From the NCBI GenBank assembly GCA_964480365.1, contig CAYZPM010000005.1, forward strand, positions 62,001-126,000: a stretch of 64,000 nt of DNA, read 5' to 3'. Of this stretch, positions 51,493-62,374 are shown one piece after another (the stretch's first letter is position 1; every line of letters begins with the position of its first letter). The position numbers were made by a program, and so were the translations under genes. The notes below the pieces were generated by a model. The model was not told where the DNA came from and searched no databases. It saw only the letters and a list, made by a program, of their open reading frames with translations. The stretch comes from CAIQPV01 sp964480365 (GTDB lineage Bacteria > Pseudomonadota > Gammaproteobacteria > Burkholderiales > Gallionellaceae).

Positions 51493-53601
51493 TTGAGTCA
51501 CTATAAGAAGACAATAACATTCGGCAATCATCAACTCACTCTGGAAACAGGCGAAATCGCACGCCAGGCAAGCGGCGCGGTGATGGTCAGCCTGGATGAC
51601 ACGGTTGTGCTGGTCACCGTGGTGGGCATGAAAAATGCCAAGCCTGAACAGGATTTTTTCCCGCTGACCGTGGATTATCAGGAGCGTACTTATGCGGCTG
51701 GAAAAATCCCCGGTGGCTTCTTCCGCCGCGAAGGACGCCCCAGCGAAAAGGAAATCCTTACTTCACGCCTGATTGATCGTCCGTTGCGCCCGTTGTTCCC
51801 GGAAGGCTTCTACAACGAAGTGCAAATTATTGCGACGGTAATATCTTCCGACAGCCAGATTGATTCTGATATTCCTTCCATGATCGGTGCTTCCGCCGCC
51901 CTGGCGATATCCGGCATTCCGTTCGACGGTCCCATAGGCGCGGCGCGCGTGGGTTATCTCGACGGTGGCTATGTGCTGAACCCGACCGCTGATCAGCTCG
52001 CACTATCCAAGATGGACTTGGTGGTTGCCGGTACGGTGCAGGCTGTGCAGATGGTGGAATCGGAAGCGCAAGAGCTGTCCGAAGAGATTATGCTGGGCGC
52101 GGTCATGTTTGGCCACCAGCAAATGCAAGTGGTGATCGACGCGATCAACGAAATGGCGGATGCGGTCGGCAAGGATGCCTGGGACTGGACGCCTCCCGCC
52201 AAGGACGAGGCGCTTATCGCCAAGCTCGCCGAACTGGCCGAGAAAGATTTGCAAGCCGCTTACGCCGTACGTCAGAAGCAGGCTCGCACCGTTCAGGTGG
52301 ACGCGATTCGCGCCCGTGTGGTGGATGCCCTGCTGGCGGCGGATGAAAAGCTGCAAAAGAACGCCGTCAACGATCTGTTCAGCACACTGGAAGCGAAGAT
52401 TGTACGTGGACAAGTTCTGAGCGGCGATCCGCGCATCGACGGGCGCGACACGCGCACTGTGCGCCCGATCACTATCCGCACCGGCGTATTGCCGCGTGTG
52501 CACGGCTCGGCACTGTTTACCCGTGGCGAAACCCAGGCTCTGGTGGTGGCGACTTTGGGTACCGCACGCGATGCGCAGAAAATCGACGCGCTGCAAGGCG
52601 AATATTCGGATCGCTTCATGCTGAACTACAACTTCCCGCCGTATTCCACCGGCGAAACCGGACGTGTCGGCACCCCCAAGCGCCGCGAAATCGGCCATGG
52701 TCGTCTGGCCAAGCGTGCGCTGGTTGCGGCGCTTCCCACTGAAGAAGAGTTTGGTTACTCCATTCGTGTGGTCTCGGAAATTACCGAGTCCAATGGTTCC
52801 AGTTCGATGGCTTCGGTATGCGGCGGCTGTCTGGCGCTGATGGATGCAGGCGTTCCATTCAAGGCCCATATTGCGGGCATCGCCATGGGCCTGATCAAGG
52901 AAGGCAACCGTTTCGCCGTGCTGACCGATATTCTCGGCGACGAAGATCATCTGGGCGATATGGACTTCAAAGTGGCCGGTTCGGAAAATGGCATCACCGC
53001 CTTGCAGATGGATATCAAGATCAACGGCATCACGCGCGACATCATGCAAGCCGCTTTGGTACAGGCGCGTGAAGGGCGTATGCACATCCTGGGCATCATG
53101 AAGCAAGCCATGCCCATGGTGCGCGGAGAAGTTTCGGAACACGCACCGCGCATGATCAAGATCAAGATCAACCCGGAAAAGATTCGTGATGTGATCGGCA
53201 AGGGCGGAGCGGTGATACGCGCCTTGACCGAAGAGACCGGCACCACCATCGACATCGATGATGAAGGTAACGTCACCATTTCCAGTGTGAGCGCCGAAGG
53301 CGGAGCAGCGGCCAAGAAGCGCATCGAAGACATCGTGGCGGAAGTGGAAGTTGGCAAGACTTACGAAGGCCCGGTGGTCAAGATGCTGGACTTCGGCGCG
53401 ATCGTAAACATCATGCCGGGAAAAGACGGCTTGCTGCATATTTCGCAGATTTCCAACGAGCGCATTAACGCTGTGGCGGATGTCTTGAAAGAAGGCCAGA
53501 TCGTAAAGGTCAAGGTGTTGGAGGCAGACGAAAAAGGCCGTTTGCGTTTGAGCATGAAGGCGCTTCTTAATGCGGAAGCTGCTGCGCCCGTATCAGAGTA
53601 A
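51493..53601 (+). CDS. pnp: Polyribonucleotide nucleotidyltransferase (PNPase)
   Basis: Phosphorolytic 3'-to-5' RNA exonuclease of the degradosome. The 702-residue protein has two RNase PH-like domains (about 1-210 and 310-540), a linking helical domain, a KH domain (about 555-610, MIKIKINPEKIRDVIGKGGAVIRALTEET, GxxG as GKGG) and an S1 domain (about 620-690, GKTYEGPVVKMLDFGAIVNI). The TTG at 51493 with AGAGAGG upstream gives the family N-terminus (MSHYKKTITFGNH); the ATG at 51472 would add seven residues. Follows rpsO. Confidence 0.96.
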   Translation: MSHYKKTITFGNHQLTLETGEIARQASGAVMVSLDDTVVLVTVVGMKNAKPEQDFFPLTVDYQERTYAAGKIPGGFFRREGRPSEKEILTSRLIDRPLRPLFPEGFYNEVQIIATVISSDSQIDSDIPSMIGASAALAISGIPFDGPIGAARVGYLDGGYVLNPTADQLALSKMDLVVAGTVQAVQMVESEAQELSEEIMLGAVMFGHQQMQVVIDAINEMADAVGKDAWDWTPPAKDEALIAKLAELAEKDLQAAYAVRQKQARTVQVDAIRARVVDALLAADEKLQKNAVNDLFSTLEAKIVRGQVLSGDPRIDGRDTRTVRPITIRTGVLPRVHGSALFTRGETQALVVATLGTARDAQKIDALQGEYSDRFMLNYNFPPYSTGETGRVGTPKRREIGHGRLAKRALVAALPTEEEFGYSIRVVSEITESNGSSSMASVCGGCLALMDAGVPFKAHIAGIAMGLIKEGNRFAVLTDILGDEDHLGDMDFKVAGSENGITALQMDIKINGITRDIMQAALVQAREGRMHILGIMKQAMPMVRGEVSEHAPRMIKIKINPEKIRDVIGKGGAVIRALTEETGTTIDIDDEGNVTISSVSAEGGAAAKKRIEDIVAEVEVGKTYEGPVVKMLDFGAIVNIMPGKDGLLHISQISNERINAVADVLKEGQIVKVKVLEADEKGRLRLSMKALLNAEAAAPVSE

Positions 53602-53622
53602 TAGCAGAAATGCAGTACGATA

Positions 53623-53653
53623 AAAGCCCCATCGCCCGCGATGGGGCTTTTTT
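53623..53653 (+). terminator. Intrinsic terminator after pnp
   Basis: A 13-bp stem (AAAGCCCCATCGC with its complement) followed by six T, 22 bp after the pnp stop. Confidence 0.9.
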
Positions 53654-53705
53654 CTATAATCGGTGATCGATAAAAAATAAAAAAACAAGTCGGGAGGAGA
53701 AGGAA

Positions 53706-56705
53706 ATGAAAGGGAGAATGTTTGCGCTGTTCCAGAAGGTGCTGATGGGGGCGGCTGTGAAATATTTACGCATTCTGCTGTTATTAAGTATTGCGGGACT
53801 GAGCCTGATGACAGCAGTCGCTCAGGCAGCCGATGAAGATGCATTTCTGGGGCAAATCCGGCCTGCGCCGGAGCAACCCATGGGTCAAGGTCACAGTGCG
53901 ATCTGGACGCTGCCTCTGGTAGCAACCCAATACCAACCCGTTGCAGCCACTGCCGCGATGCGGGCTGCCTTGCAGGCGCAGCATGAAGACCGCTTTTTGG
54001 ATGCGCTGATCCTGCTCGACGAGGCGGACAAAAATTTGCAGGCCAGTGCGGATGCTGAGGCCGAGATGAAATTGCTGCACGCCAGCTTTTTGCTGCAAGG
54101 CAATCAGTCGCGCCAAGCGCTGGAAATGCTGGCTCCTTTGCTTGGCAAAAATCAACATGCTGCGGATGCCTACGCGCTCACCGCCATGGCGTATCTGCAA
54201 CAGGGGCAAATGCAGGCGGCGCTGGACGCGGCGGATCAGGCTAATCATGCGCAAAATTCAGGGGGCGATATTTTGCCGCCGCTGGCGCTGTCCTATGCCT
54301 TGCAAGGCGCGGGGCGTTTGGCACAAGCGCGCGCCGTGATGCATGGCTTTAATACCCGGACATCGCCATCGGCGATCACTTTGGCGCGCGAAGCCGAGCT
54401 TGCGCTGACGCTCGGCCAGACGCGAGCGGCCAGCGCGCTGGTGGATCAGGCACATGCTGCGGATGCCGCGCACCCTTATGTCAACGCCGTGAGCGGCCTG
54501 GTCTATCTGATAGACGGACAGGCGCAGCAAGCCAAGACTGCGTTTGCCACGGCCTTGCAGCGTGACCCCAAAGATGCCAAGGCATTATTGGGTATGGGTT
54601 TGGCCGAAATCAAGCTGGGCAACTTCCAGGCCGGGCAGGAAAAATTGCAAGCGGCGAATGAAGCCGATCCCGGCAACGCGCTGATCCTCACGTATCTGGG
54701 GCGCTCGCAACAGAATCTGGGGCAGACCGAGGCGGCAAGGGCAAGCTGGCGCAGCGCCGAACAAGCCGACCCCAAAGACCCCATTCCCTGGTTGTATCAG
54801 GCACAGGCCGCATTGCAGGACAACCGTCCGCTGGACGCCCGCGACAGTTTGGGCGAGGCACAAGCGCGCTCGGCCTATCGCGCGGTTTATCGCGGCGAAC
54901 AGTTGCTCAAGGAAGACGAGCAATTATTGCAGGCCAATCTCGCCGAGGTACAGCGTCAATTGGGCTTGGACAGTCTCGCGTTTCAAACCCTGTCCGATTC
55001 GGTCGGCGAAAAAAATTCGTCCAACTTGAGGAATCAAGCCGATGTTTTGCAAGGCCAGCGCTTTGGCGAAACGGCGCGGCGCAGCCTGCTATTGCAAAGC
55101 CTGTTCAACGAAAAGCCGGGTACGCTGCCGGCAGCGTTGGACATCTATGGCGACAATGCAGGGAGTACCGGTGCATCTGTCCCTCAGCATGGTGTGGTCA
55201 GCGGACTCGGTTCGGAGCAGGCCAGCTACAACAATTACGACGAACTATTTGGCCAGCGCACCACGCTGGAGGCCGATGCCACTACTGGCAGCCAATTTAC
55301 CAATGGGGGACAAATTCGTGTGGGCGTGGGCAGCGATACGCTGGGGATAGGCTTTGCACAGAATCAACTCAAGACCGATGGCTTTGCGCCTTTTCAGAAT
55401 CTCAATAACCGCGTAGCTCAAGGCATCGTGCAATGGCAACCGTTCACGTCCACGGAACTGTTTGTATCTCAAGAAACCTTTAATTCACAACATGGCGAGA
55501 ATTATTTTCCGGCCGATCCGGTGAATGGAGCAAATATGGCGATTCAAGATGACAGCCAGGTAACCCGCGTGGGATTGCGCCTTAAACTGGATGACGGCAA
55601 CGCTGAGTTGCGTGCATTATTGAGCCACCAGCAGACCGATCAAACGGTCAATTATTTTAATCTTACCACGCAGATAAATACTGGCTATCCAGCATTTAGC
55701 AGCAGCAACGCGTACAGCGGGGAATTGCAATATCGCCGCAGTGGTGCAGATTATGCCACTCAGTGGGGAATGCTGATGACTAACGGGCAAATAGATTATT
55801 GGATTCCCGCAGTTCCTTACGCCGTCGGTTACACACAAAATGCGCAACAAGTTTATGCGGCCTGGCAGCAGACGCTGAACCCGTATGTGCAACTGGATGC
55901 GGGATTGGGCTGGGGCGAAAGCATCGATTTGGGCCAACGCACTTACCAGTCAAATTGGCTACCTCAACTGGGAATGATTTACACGCCGGACGCCGGGACG
56001 CATTTGCGCCTTGCGGCTTGGCAAGGCATGGGAATCCAGGGACTGGGCGATGCAACGCTCGCGCCTGTCAGTCTGGCAGGTTTTTTGCTGACCCGCCCCA
56101 GCGATGCTGGACAACTGGTGAACGCAGTTGCTCTGGGCGGAGATAGGCAACTGAGTCCCGCTTGGCTGCTGACTGCGGAAACGCAGCAGCGCATGATCGA
56201 ACAACCGGTTGGAGGACCACCGCAATTTCTGAGCAGTACCCAAGTTAACGAATCAAAAGTGGCGTTGCACTGGCAACCGGCGGGAAGTCCGTGGGCCGTG
56301 GGCCTCGCCTATGACTATGAGTCAATTCAGAGTGACCCTACAATTGTTCAACTGAATTCTGTTCAAGATCAGAACTTGCACTCGGAACAATTGGATGTGC
56401 GCTGGTTTGCGAACGAGCAATGGACGGTGAATTTGACGTTGAGTCATAATCAGGACGCCAGTATAAAATACGTAGCTAATTATTCACTTCCACCCCTATA
56501 TCTCAGTTTCCTTCCGGCTTATCAGGAAAGCTTTAATCAAGTGGACGCTAACGTGAGCTGGAAATTTTACGGGTCCAACGACGTATTGGTAGCCGGTGTG
56601 CGTAACGCCACCAACACGAGCTTTCAATACACGGATATCGACCCGCTTAACCCGCGTTTCAGCATTGGGCGGCTGACGTATGTAAAAGTTAAACTGGCTT
56701 GGTGA
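53706..56705 (+). CDS. TPR plus outer-membrane beta-barrel protein (PgaA/BcsC-like architecture)
   Basis: A 999-residue exported protein. Signal sequence at about 18-41 (ending AVAQA), then a long helical TPR region (about 75-400: MLAPLLGKNQHAADAYALTA, GQEKLQAANEADPGNALILT), a linker, and a C-terminal part (about 530-999) of alternating strands ending in a terminal aromatic (TYVKVKLAW), typical of an outer-membrane barrel. The layout matches exporters of polysaccharides such as PgaA or BcsC, or a NfrA-like protein. No polysaccharide synthase gene is nearby, so the exported material is unknown. The start could also be ATG 53721. Confidence 0.8.
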   Translation: MKGRMFALFQKVLMGAAVKYLRILLLLSIAGLSLMTAVAQAADEDAFLGQIRPAPEQPMGQGHSAIWTLPLVATQYQPVAATAAMRAALQAQHEDRFLDALILLDEADKNLQASADAEAEMKLLHASFLLQGNQSRQALEMLAPLLGKNQHAADAYALTAMAYLQQGQMQAALDAADQANHAQNSGGDILPPLALSYALQGAGRLAQARAVMHGFNTRTSPSAITLAREAELALTLGQTRAASALVDQAHAADAAHPYVNAVSGLVYLIDGQAQQAKTAFATALQRDPKDAKALLGMGLAEIKLGNFQAGQEKLQAANEADPGNALILTYLGRSQQNLGQTEAARASWRSAEQADPKDPIPWLYQAQAALQDNRPLDARDSLGEAQARSAYRAVYRGEQLLKEDEQLLQANLAEVQRQLGLDSLAFQTLSDSVGEKNSSNLRNQADVLQGQRFGETARRSLLLQSLFNEKPGTLPAALDIYGDNAGSTGASVPQHGVVSGLGSEQASYNNYDELFGQRTTLEADATTGSQFTNGGQIRVGVGSDTLGIGFAQNQLKTDGFAPFQNLNNRVAQGIVQWQPFTSTELFVSQETFNSQHGENYFPADPVNGANMAIQDDSQVTRVGLRLKLDDGNAELRALLSHQQTDQTVNYFNLTTQINTGYPAFSSSNAYSGELQYRRSGADYATQWGMLMTNGQIDYWIPAVPYAVGYTQNAQQVYAAWQQTLNPYVQLDAGLGWGESIDLGQRTYQSNWLPQLGMIYTPDAGTHLRLAAWQGMGIQGLGDATLAPVSLAGFLLTRPSDAGQLVNAVALGGDRQLSPAWLLTAETQQRMIEQPVGGPPQFLSSTQVNESKVALHWQPAGSPWAVGLAYDYESIQSDPTIVQLNSVQDQNLHSEQLDVRWFANEQWTVNLTLSHNQDASIKYVANYSLPPLYLSFLPAYQESFNQVDANVSWKFYGSNDVLVAGVRNATNTSFQYTDIDPLNPRFSIGRLTYVKVKLAW

Positions 56706-56736
56706 GGAAGCCTGTCTTGTTTAGTGATTCGTCATT

Positions 56737-56793
56737 GATGGAACTACTAGCCATTCCGCTAAGCCCCAAAGTGCGGGGCAAGCGGCTGGTTAT
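56737..56793 (+). mobile_element. Small hairpin insert, copy 1 (57 bp)
   Basis: Begins GATG and ends GTTAT. It folds as three stacked stems: TAGCCA with TGGTTA, CCGCT with AGCGG, GCCCC with GGGGC. It sits between CGTCATT and CCCGCG of the host palindrome. Confidence 0.6.
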
Positions 56794-56888
56794 CCCGCGA
56801 AGGCGGGAATCCAGCAAAAGGGAAAAGCCCTTGCATAGCAAGGACAAACTCGAAAGGCATATTGACTAAAACCACTGGATTCCCGCCT

Positions 56889-56948
56889 GATGAACTAACT
56901 AGCCATTCGACTAAGCTGGCAAAAAACGCCAGCAAAGTCGCTGGTTAT
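56889..56948 (+). mobile_element. Small hairpin insert, copy 2 (60 bp)
   Basis: Same ends as copy 1 (GATG...GTTAT) and the same fold, but stems read CGACT with AGTCG and GCTGGC with GCCAGC, so both sides changed together. It splits the right arm of the host palindrome. Confidence 0.6.
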
Positions 56949-57034
56949 ACGCGGGAACGACGGATTCCTTTAAACTTGATGGCTCTGCGCTAGGCAAGCC
57001 GTGACAATTTTTAACCACAAGGGAGAATGTAACC

Positions 57035-57340
57035 ATGAAAAACCTGTTGCTGTTTTTGTTGGCCTTGATCGTTGTGCCTGCCTGGGCAGCAGATGTCGCA
57101 CCCGCACCATCTTCCAGCGCATCCTCCTCTAGCGCGCAGGCTGCGCAGCCTGCCCCGAAACATAAGGCTAAAAAACACAAGAAAAAGAAAACGGCAAAGA
57201 AGACTGAGGCTAGCGCTCCCGCCGCCGCAAATCAAAGTGCAACTCCCCTTGGTTGTGCTGCGGGATGCTCAACGATGCATTGTCCGCCACCTGGTGGGCC
57301 TGTAGAGTGCTGCACTACAACTACACACGTACCTTGCTGA
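57035..57340 (+). CDS. Small exported Lys-rich protein with Cys-rich C-terminus
   Basis: A 101-residue protein with a signal peptide (about 1-19, ending AWAA), an Ala/Ser/Pro linker, a very basic stretch (KHKAKKHKKKKTAKKTE, about 44-60) and a C-terminal segment with six Cys (GCAAGCSTMHCPPP, ECCTTTTHVPC). GGGAG lies before the ATG. The Cys cluster could bind metal or form disulfides. No family is recognised; small Lys/Ala-rich exported proteins are common in this bacterial group. Confidence 0.7.
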   Translation: MKNLLLFLLALIVVPAWAADVAPAPSSSASSSSAQAAQPAPKHKAKKHKKKKTAKKTEASAPAAANQSATPLGCAAGCSTMHCPPPGGPVECCTTTTHVPC

Positions 57341-57471
57341 AATAGCGGGCGCGATCCATCGCGTCGGCAACGCCGGATTTAACCGGCAGCTTGCGGGCGG
57401 TGTTTGCCCGCATCGACTGAATTGATTAGCGTTTCTTTTACCGGCATTCGCTCTTCGCTCAATAAGAAGCA

Positions 57472-57603
57472 ATGCGTAAAGGACAGGCTTTCGCCAAGCA
57501 ATTTGGTCTGGAGGATGGTAAAGTAGTCAAAGGGGGAGAGGTCGCACTGAAGCTGTAGAAAGTATTCCAGGACAACAATACGGGATACCGCAGCTATTTG
57601 TAG
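57472..57603 (+). pseudogene. Possible gene remnant with an in-frame stop
   Basis: The frame reads MRKGQAFAKQFGLEDGKVVK and GGEVALKL, then TAG (57556-57558), then KVFQDNNTGYRSYL and another TAG. Both halves look protein-like, which suggests the end of a decayed gene. The parent family is not recognised. Upstream, 57350-57411 holds three short hairpins. Confidence 0.3.
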
Positions 57604-57610
57604 AACAGGC

Positions 57611-58611
57611 GTGCCTACGTTACTGCACAAATTAATTTCTAGCCGGTTAAATTCGTTATTTATCGCGGCCCTTCACTTATCCGACCGCATTTGCAGTGCG
57701 TGGGCGGTGATGTTCGTTGTGTTCTTTTCTTCGGCAGGCTTGGTTTATGCTGAATCGACAAATCATGCAGAAGCGCCGGACATAACCATTGTTCAGAGCG
57801 AGGATGGCGGGCCTTATGCGGAATTCAGCAGCGCGTTGCGCACCCTTCTTTCCAACAGGGAACTCACTCATGTAGTTATCGATGTAGCCAAGCCGATCCC
57901 GGATTCCGGGCTGGTCATCGCAGTCGGGATGAAGGCCGCCACAGTCGTAGCAGCCAGTGATGCGTCAGCCGTGCTCAACGTCCTCATCCCTAAAGCGGGC
58001 TATGAAAAATTGTTGCACGATTTCCCCCGCCGTACAGGCTCGCATACCTTTTCCGCTATTTTCCTGGATCAGCCTGTTCAGCGTCAGGCTCACCTGATTG
58101 CCGCCATTTTGCCGGATAAGCACAAAGTTGGCCTGTTGTATTCCTCGCCCCCCGAAGAACTCGCCCAACTCAGGAAAGAGCTTGCCGAGCATGGTTTAAG
58201 TTTGCACGAGCAGGCAGTTGATTCGGCGCTTCCCTTGTCGAAAGCACTGCAAGAGATACTGCGCAGCAGCGAAGTGCTGCTCGCGCTGCCGGATGCCGCA
58301 GTTTATAACAGCTCAACCATCCGCAACATTCTGCTGGCGACTTACCGCAACGGTGTTCCGGTGATCGGATTTTCACCGGGCTATGTCAAGGCGGGCGCGC
58401 TGTGTGCGGTGTTCAGCACACCGACGCAAATTGCCACGCAGGCGGCCGCGCTGATCCGGCAATTCGATGACACCCATGTGTTGCCAGCCGCCCAGTTTCC
58501 ACAGGAATTCGAAGTAATGGTCAACGAGCAGGTCGTCCGTTCGCTGGGTTTGCAGATCAAGGGCGTATCTGTATTGCATGAAGAAATTCGCGCTGCGAAC
58601 AAGGGGGAACC

Positions 58612-58615
<4 letters not shown>
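57611..58615 (+). CDS. ABC-type substrate-binding protein (TrpX-like family), partner of a hybrid kinase
   Basis: A 334-residue exported protein of the ABC_sub_bind (TrpX-like) fold: a hydrophobic signal region (about 28-50, ending GLVYA), the pattern PDITIVQSEDGGPYAEFSSALRT, a mid ILPDKHKVGLLYSS and the C-terminal NGVPVIGFSPGYVKAGALCAVFS. No permease or ATPase gene is near; instead its stop overlaps the start of a hybrid histidine kinase by 4 bp. It therefore probably serves as the periplasmic sensor of that kinase. A GTG at 57611 is the start used; a start at a later codon before the signal region is possible. Confidence 0.82.
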
Positions 58616-61398
<2,783 letters not shown>

Positions 61399-61577
61399 CG
61401 TGGGCATTAATTTGGCCCCTCATCATGACGCATCAATAGCCCTATTTAACCAGATAATTGCCTATGCATTTTGGTGGTTGCCTATGCATTTCGGCATATG
61501 TTCATTCATTCTCGATGCAGGTATATTCCACGGCAGATAAATAGTGTTTCCCACTATTTAAGGAAACCGAGGGAATC

Positions 61578-61820
61578 ATGAAGAACGGCCACAAAGTCAA
61601 TTTGAATGACGGGCAAAAAACAGAAGCGGACAACTGCCGTGCGAGGATACTTGGCCAGTCAAATCTGGTGGAGTGCAACACAAAAGTGCATGATTGTCGT
61701 TGGTATCACCATTTGGGAGAAGGGGCGCTTTGTGCCCATCCTTCCAATATGATGATCGCCAAGGGAGTATTACCAACGGGCTGGTCTTTACCGAGCCAGA
61801 TGGAAGCTCTTAATCCATGA
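61578..61820 (+). CDS. Small Cys-containing protein, possible zinc-binding
   Basis: An 80-residue soluble protein with GAGGG before the ATG. It has four Cys and three His in order C-x12-C-x6-C-x11-C (NCRARI, VECNTKVHDCRWYHH, ALCAHPS), a spacing suited to a zinc ribbon or knuckle. No signal peptide. Family not recognised. Confidence 0.6.
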   Translation: MKNGHKVNLNDGQKTEADNCRARILGQSNLVECNTKVHDCRWYHHLGEGALCAHPSNMMIAKGVLPTGWSLPSQMEALNP

Positions 61821-61876
61821 CCCGTCATTTTATTACCGTGACCTTCTGCTTGATTTAGGCAAGCCGCGCCGATTAA

Positions 61877-61995
61877 ATCCGTTCGTGGTGAGCTTGTCGA
61901 ACCATGATCGGATTTAACTTATAACAATCAAGTGGTACCGCAAACCCTTCGACAAGGCTCTCCTGAGTTTATCGAAGGACTCAGGGCGAACGGAT
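61877..61995. repeat. GTTCGTGGTGAGCTTGTCGAACC-type dispersed palindrome
   Basis: Outer arms ATCCGTTCG (61877-61885) and CGAACGGAT (61987-61995) are perfect, with inner TTGTCGAACC and CCCTTCGACAAGG parts. This type of element is common in proteobacterial intergenic DNA. It fills much of the gap 61821-62068. Confidence 0.8.
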
Positions 61996-62068
61996 GAATT
62001 ATGCAGCTATTGATGCTCGCAATGTTCGGTTGACAGGTTCCACATCGAAAACTGCTCATTGAGGTACA

Positions 62069-62094
62069 AAAAAAGAAGGGAGCCGTAGCTCCCG
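62069..62094 (-). terminator. Intrinsic terminator of the relic PEP-CTERM gene
   Basis: On the minus strand GGGAGC, loop TACG, GCTCCC, then TTC and seven T. It follows the PEP-CTERM tail by about 30 bp. Confidence 0.75.
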
Positions 62095-62122
62095 TCTCGT
62101 TGTTTCATCAACAGCGGCTTGT

Positions 62123-62302
62123 TCAGGCTTGTATTTGTTGCTTCCTGCGCCGAGCTACAAAACCCATCAAACCCAAACCAGCCATCATCACTGACATCTT
62201 CACGCAACTTGTATAACGCGCAACTATCCCGTCTGGCAGTAAATAATACTTTCCTTTTTTAGTGATGTTAAAGTCAATTACTTGGTTCGTTCGGACTGAG
62301 AG
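62123..62302 (-). pseudogene. Relic of a PEP-CTERM protein gene (sorting tail only)
   Basis: The minus-strand frame ends MMAGLGLMGFVARRRKQQIQ plus one residue and a stop, the hydrophobic helix and Arg cluster of a PEP-CTERM anchor. Upstream the frame is open for about 40 codons (VIDFNITKKGKYYLLPDG) but lacks a PEP motif and a plausible start, and is closed by TAG at 62303-62305. The host must have, or once had, an exosortase system. A terminator still follows it. Confidence 0.55.
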
Positions 62303-62374
62303 CTAAAAAATATCCAAGTTGGCAACTAAGATTTTTGGTAAATTGCCGCCTGATTGCCGGGCATGAGGAAGCCA

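Larger units (their letters stand above)
56730..56965. repeat. Nested repeat: palindromic element interrupted twice by a hairpin element
   Basis: The host is a worn copy of the CGTCATTCCCGCG...CAGC palindrome found in the permease gene; its inner arms AGGCGGGAATCCAG (56801-56814) and CTGGATTCCCGCCT (56875-56888) still pair perfectly. Each arm is split by a similar insert, at 56737-56793 and 56889-56948. The rest of 56706-57034 holds no gene. Confidence 0.75.

Noticed and set aside
52003..53439. A 478-codon open frame antisense to pnp
   Set aside because: It is the mirror of a conserved GC-rich gene and has no protein family pattern; the sense PNPase has all domains.
56737..56948. Possible integron attC sites because of the imperfect hairpin inserts
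   Set aside because: No RYYYAAC/GTTRRRY core pair with the needed symmetry and no integrase or cassette ORFs.
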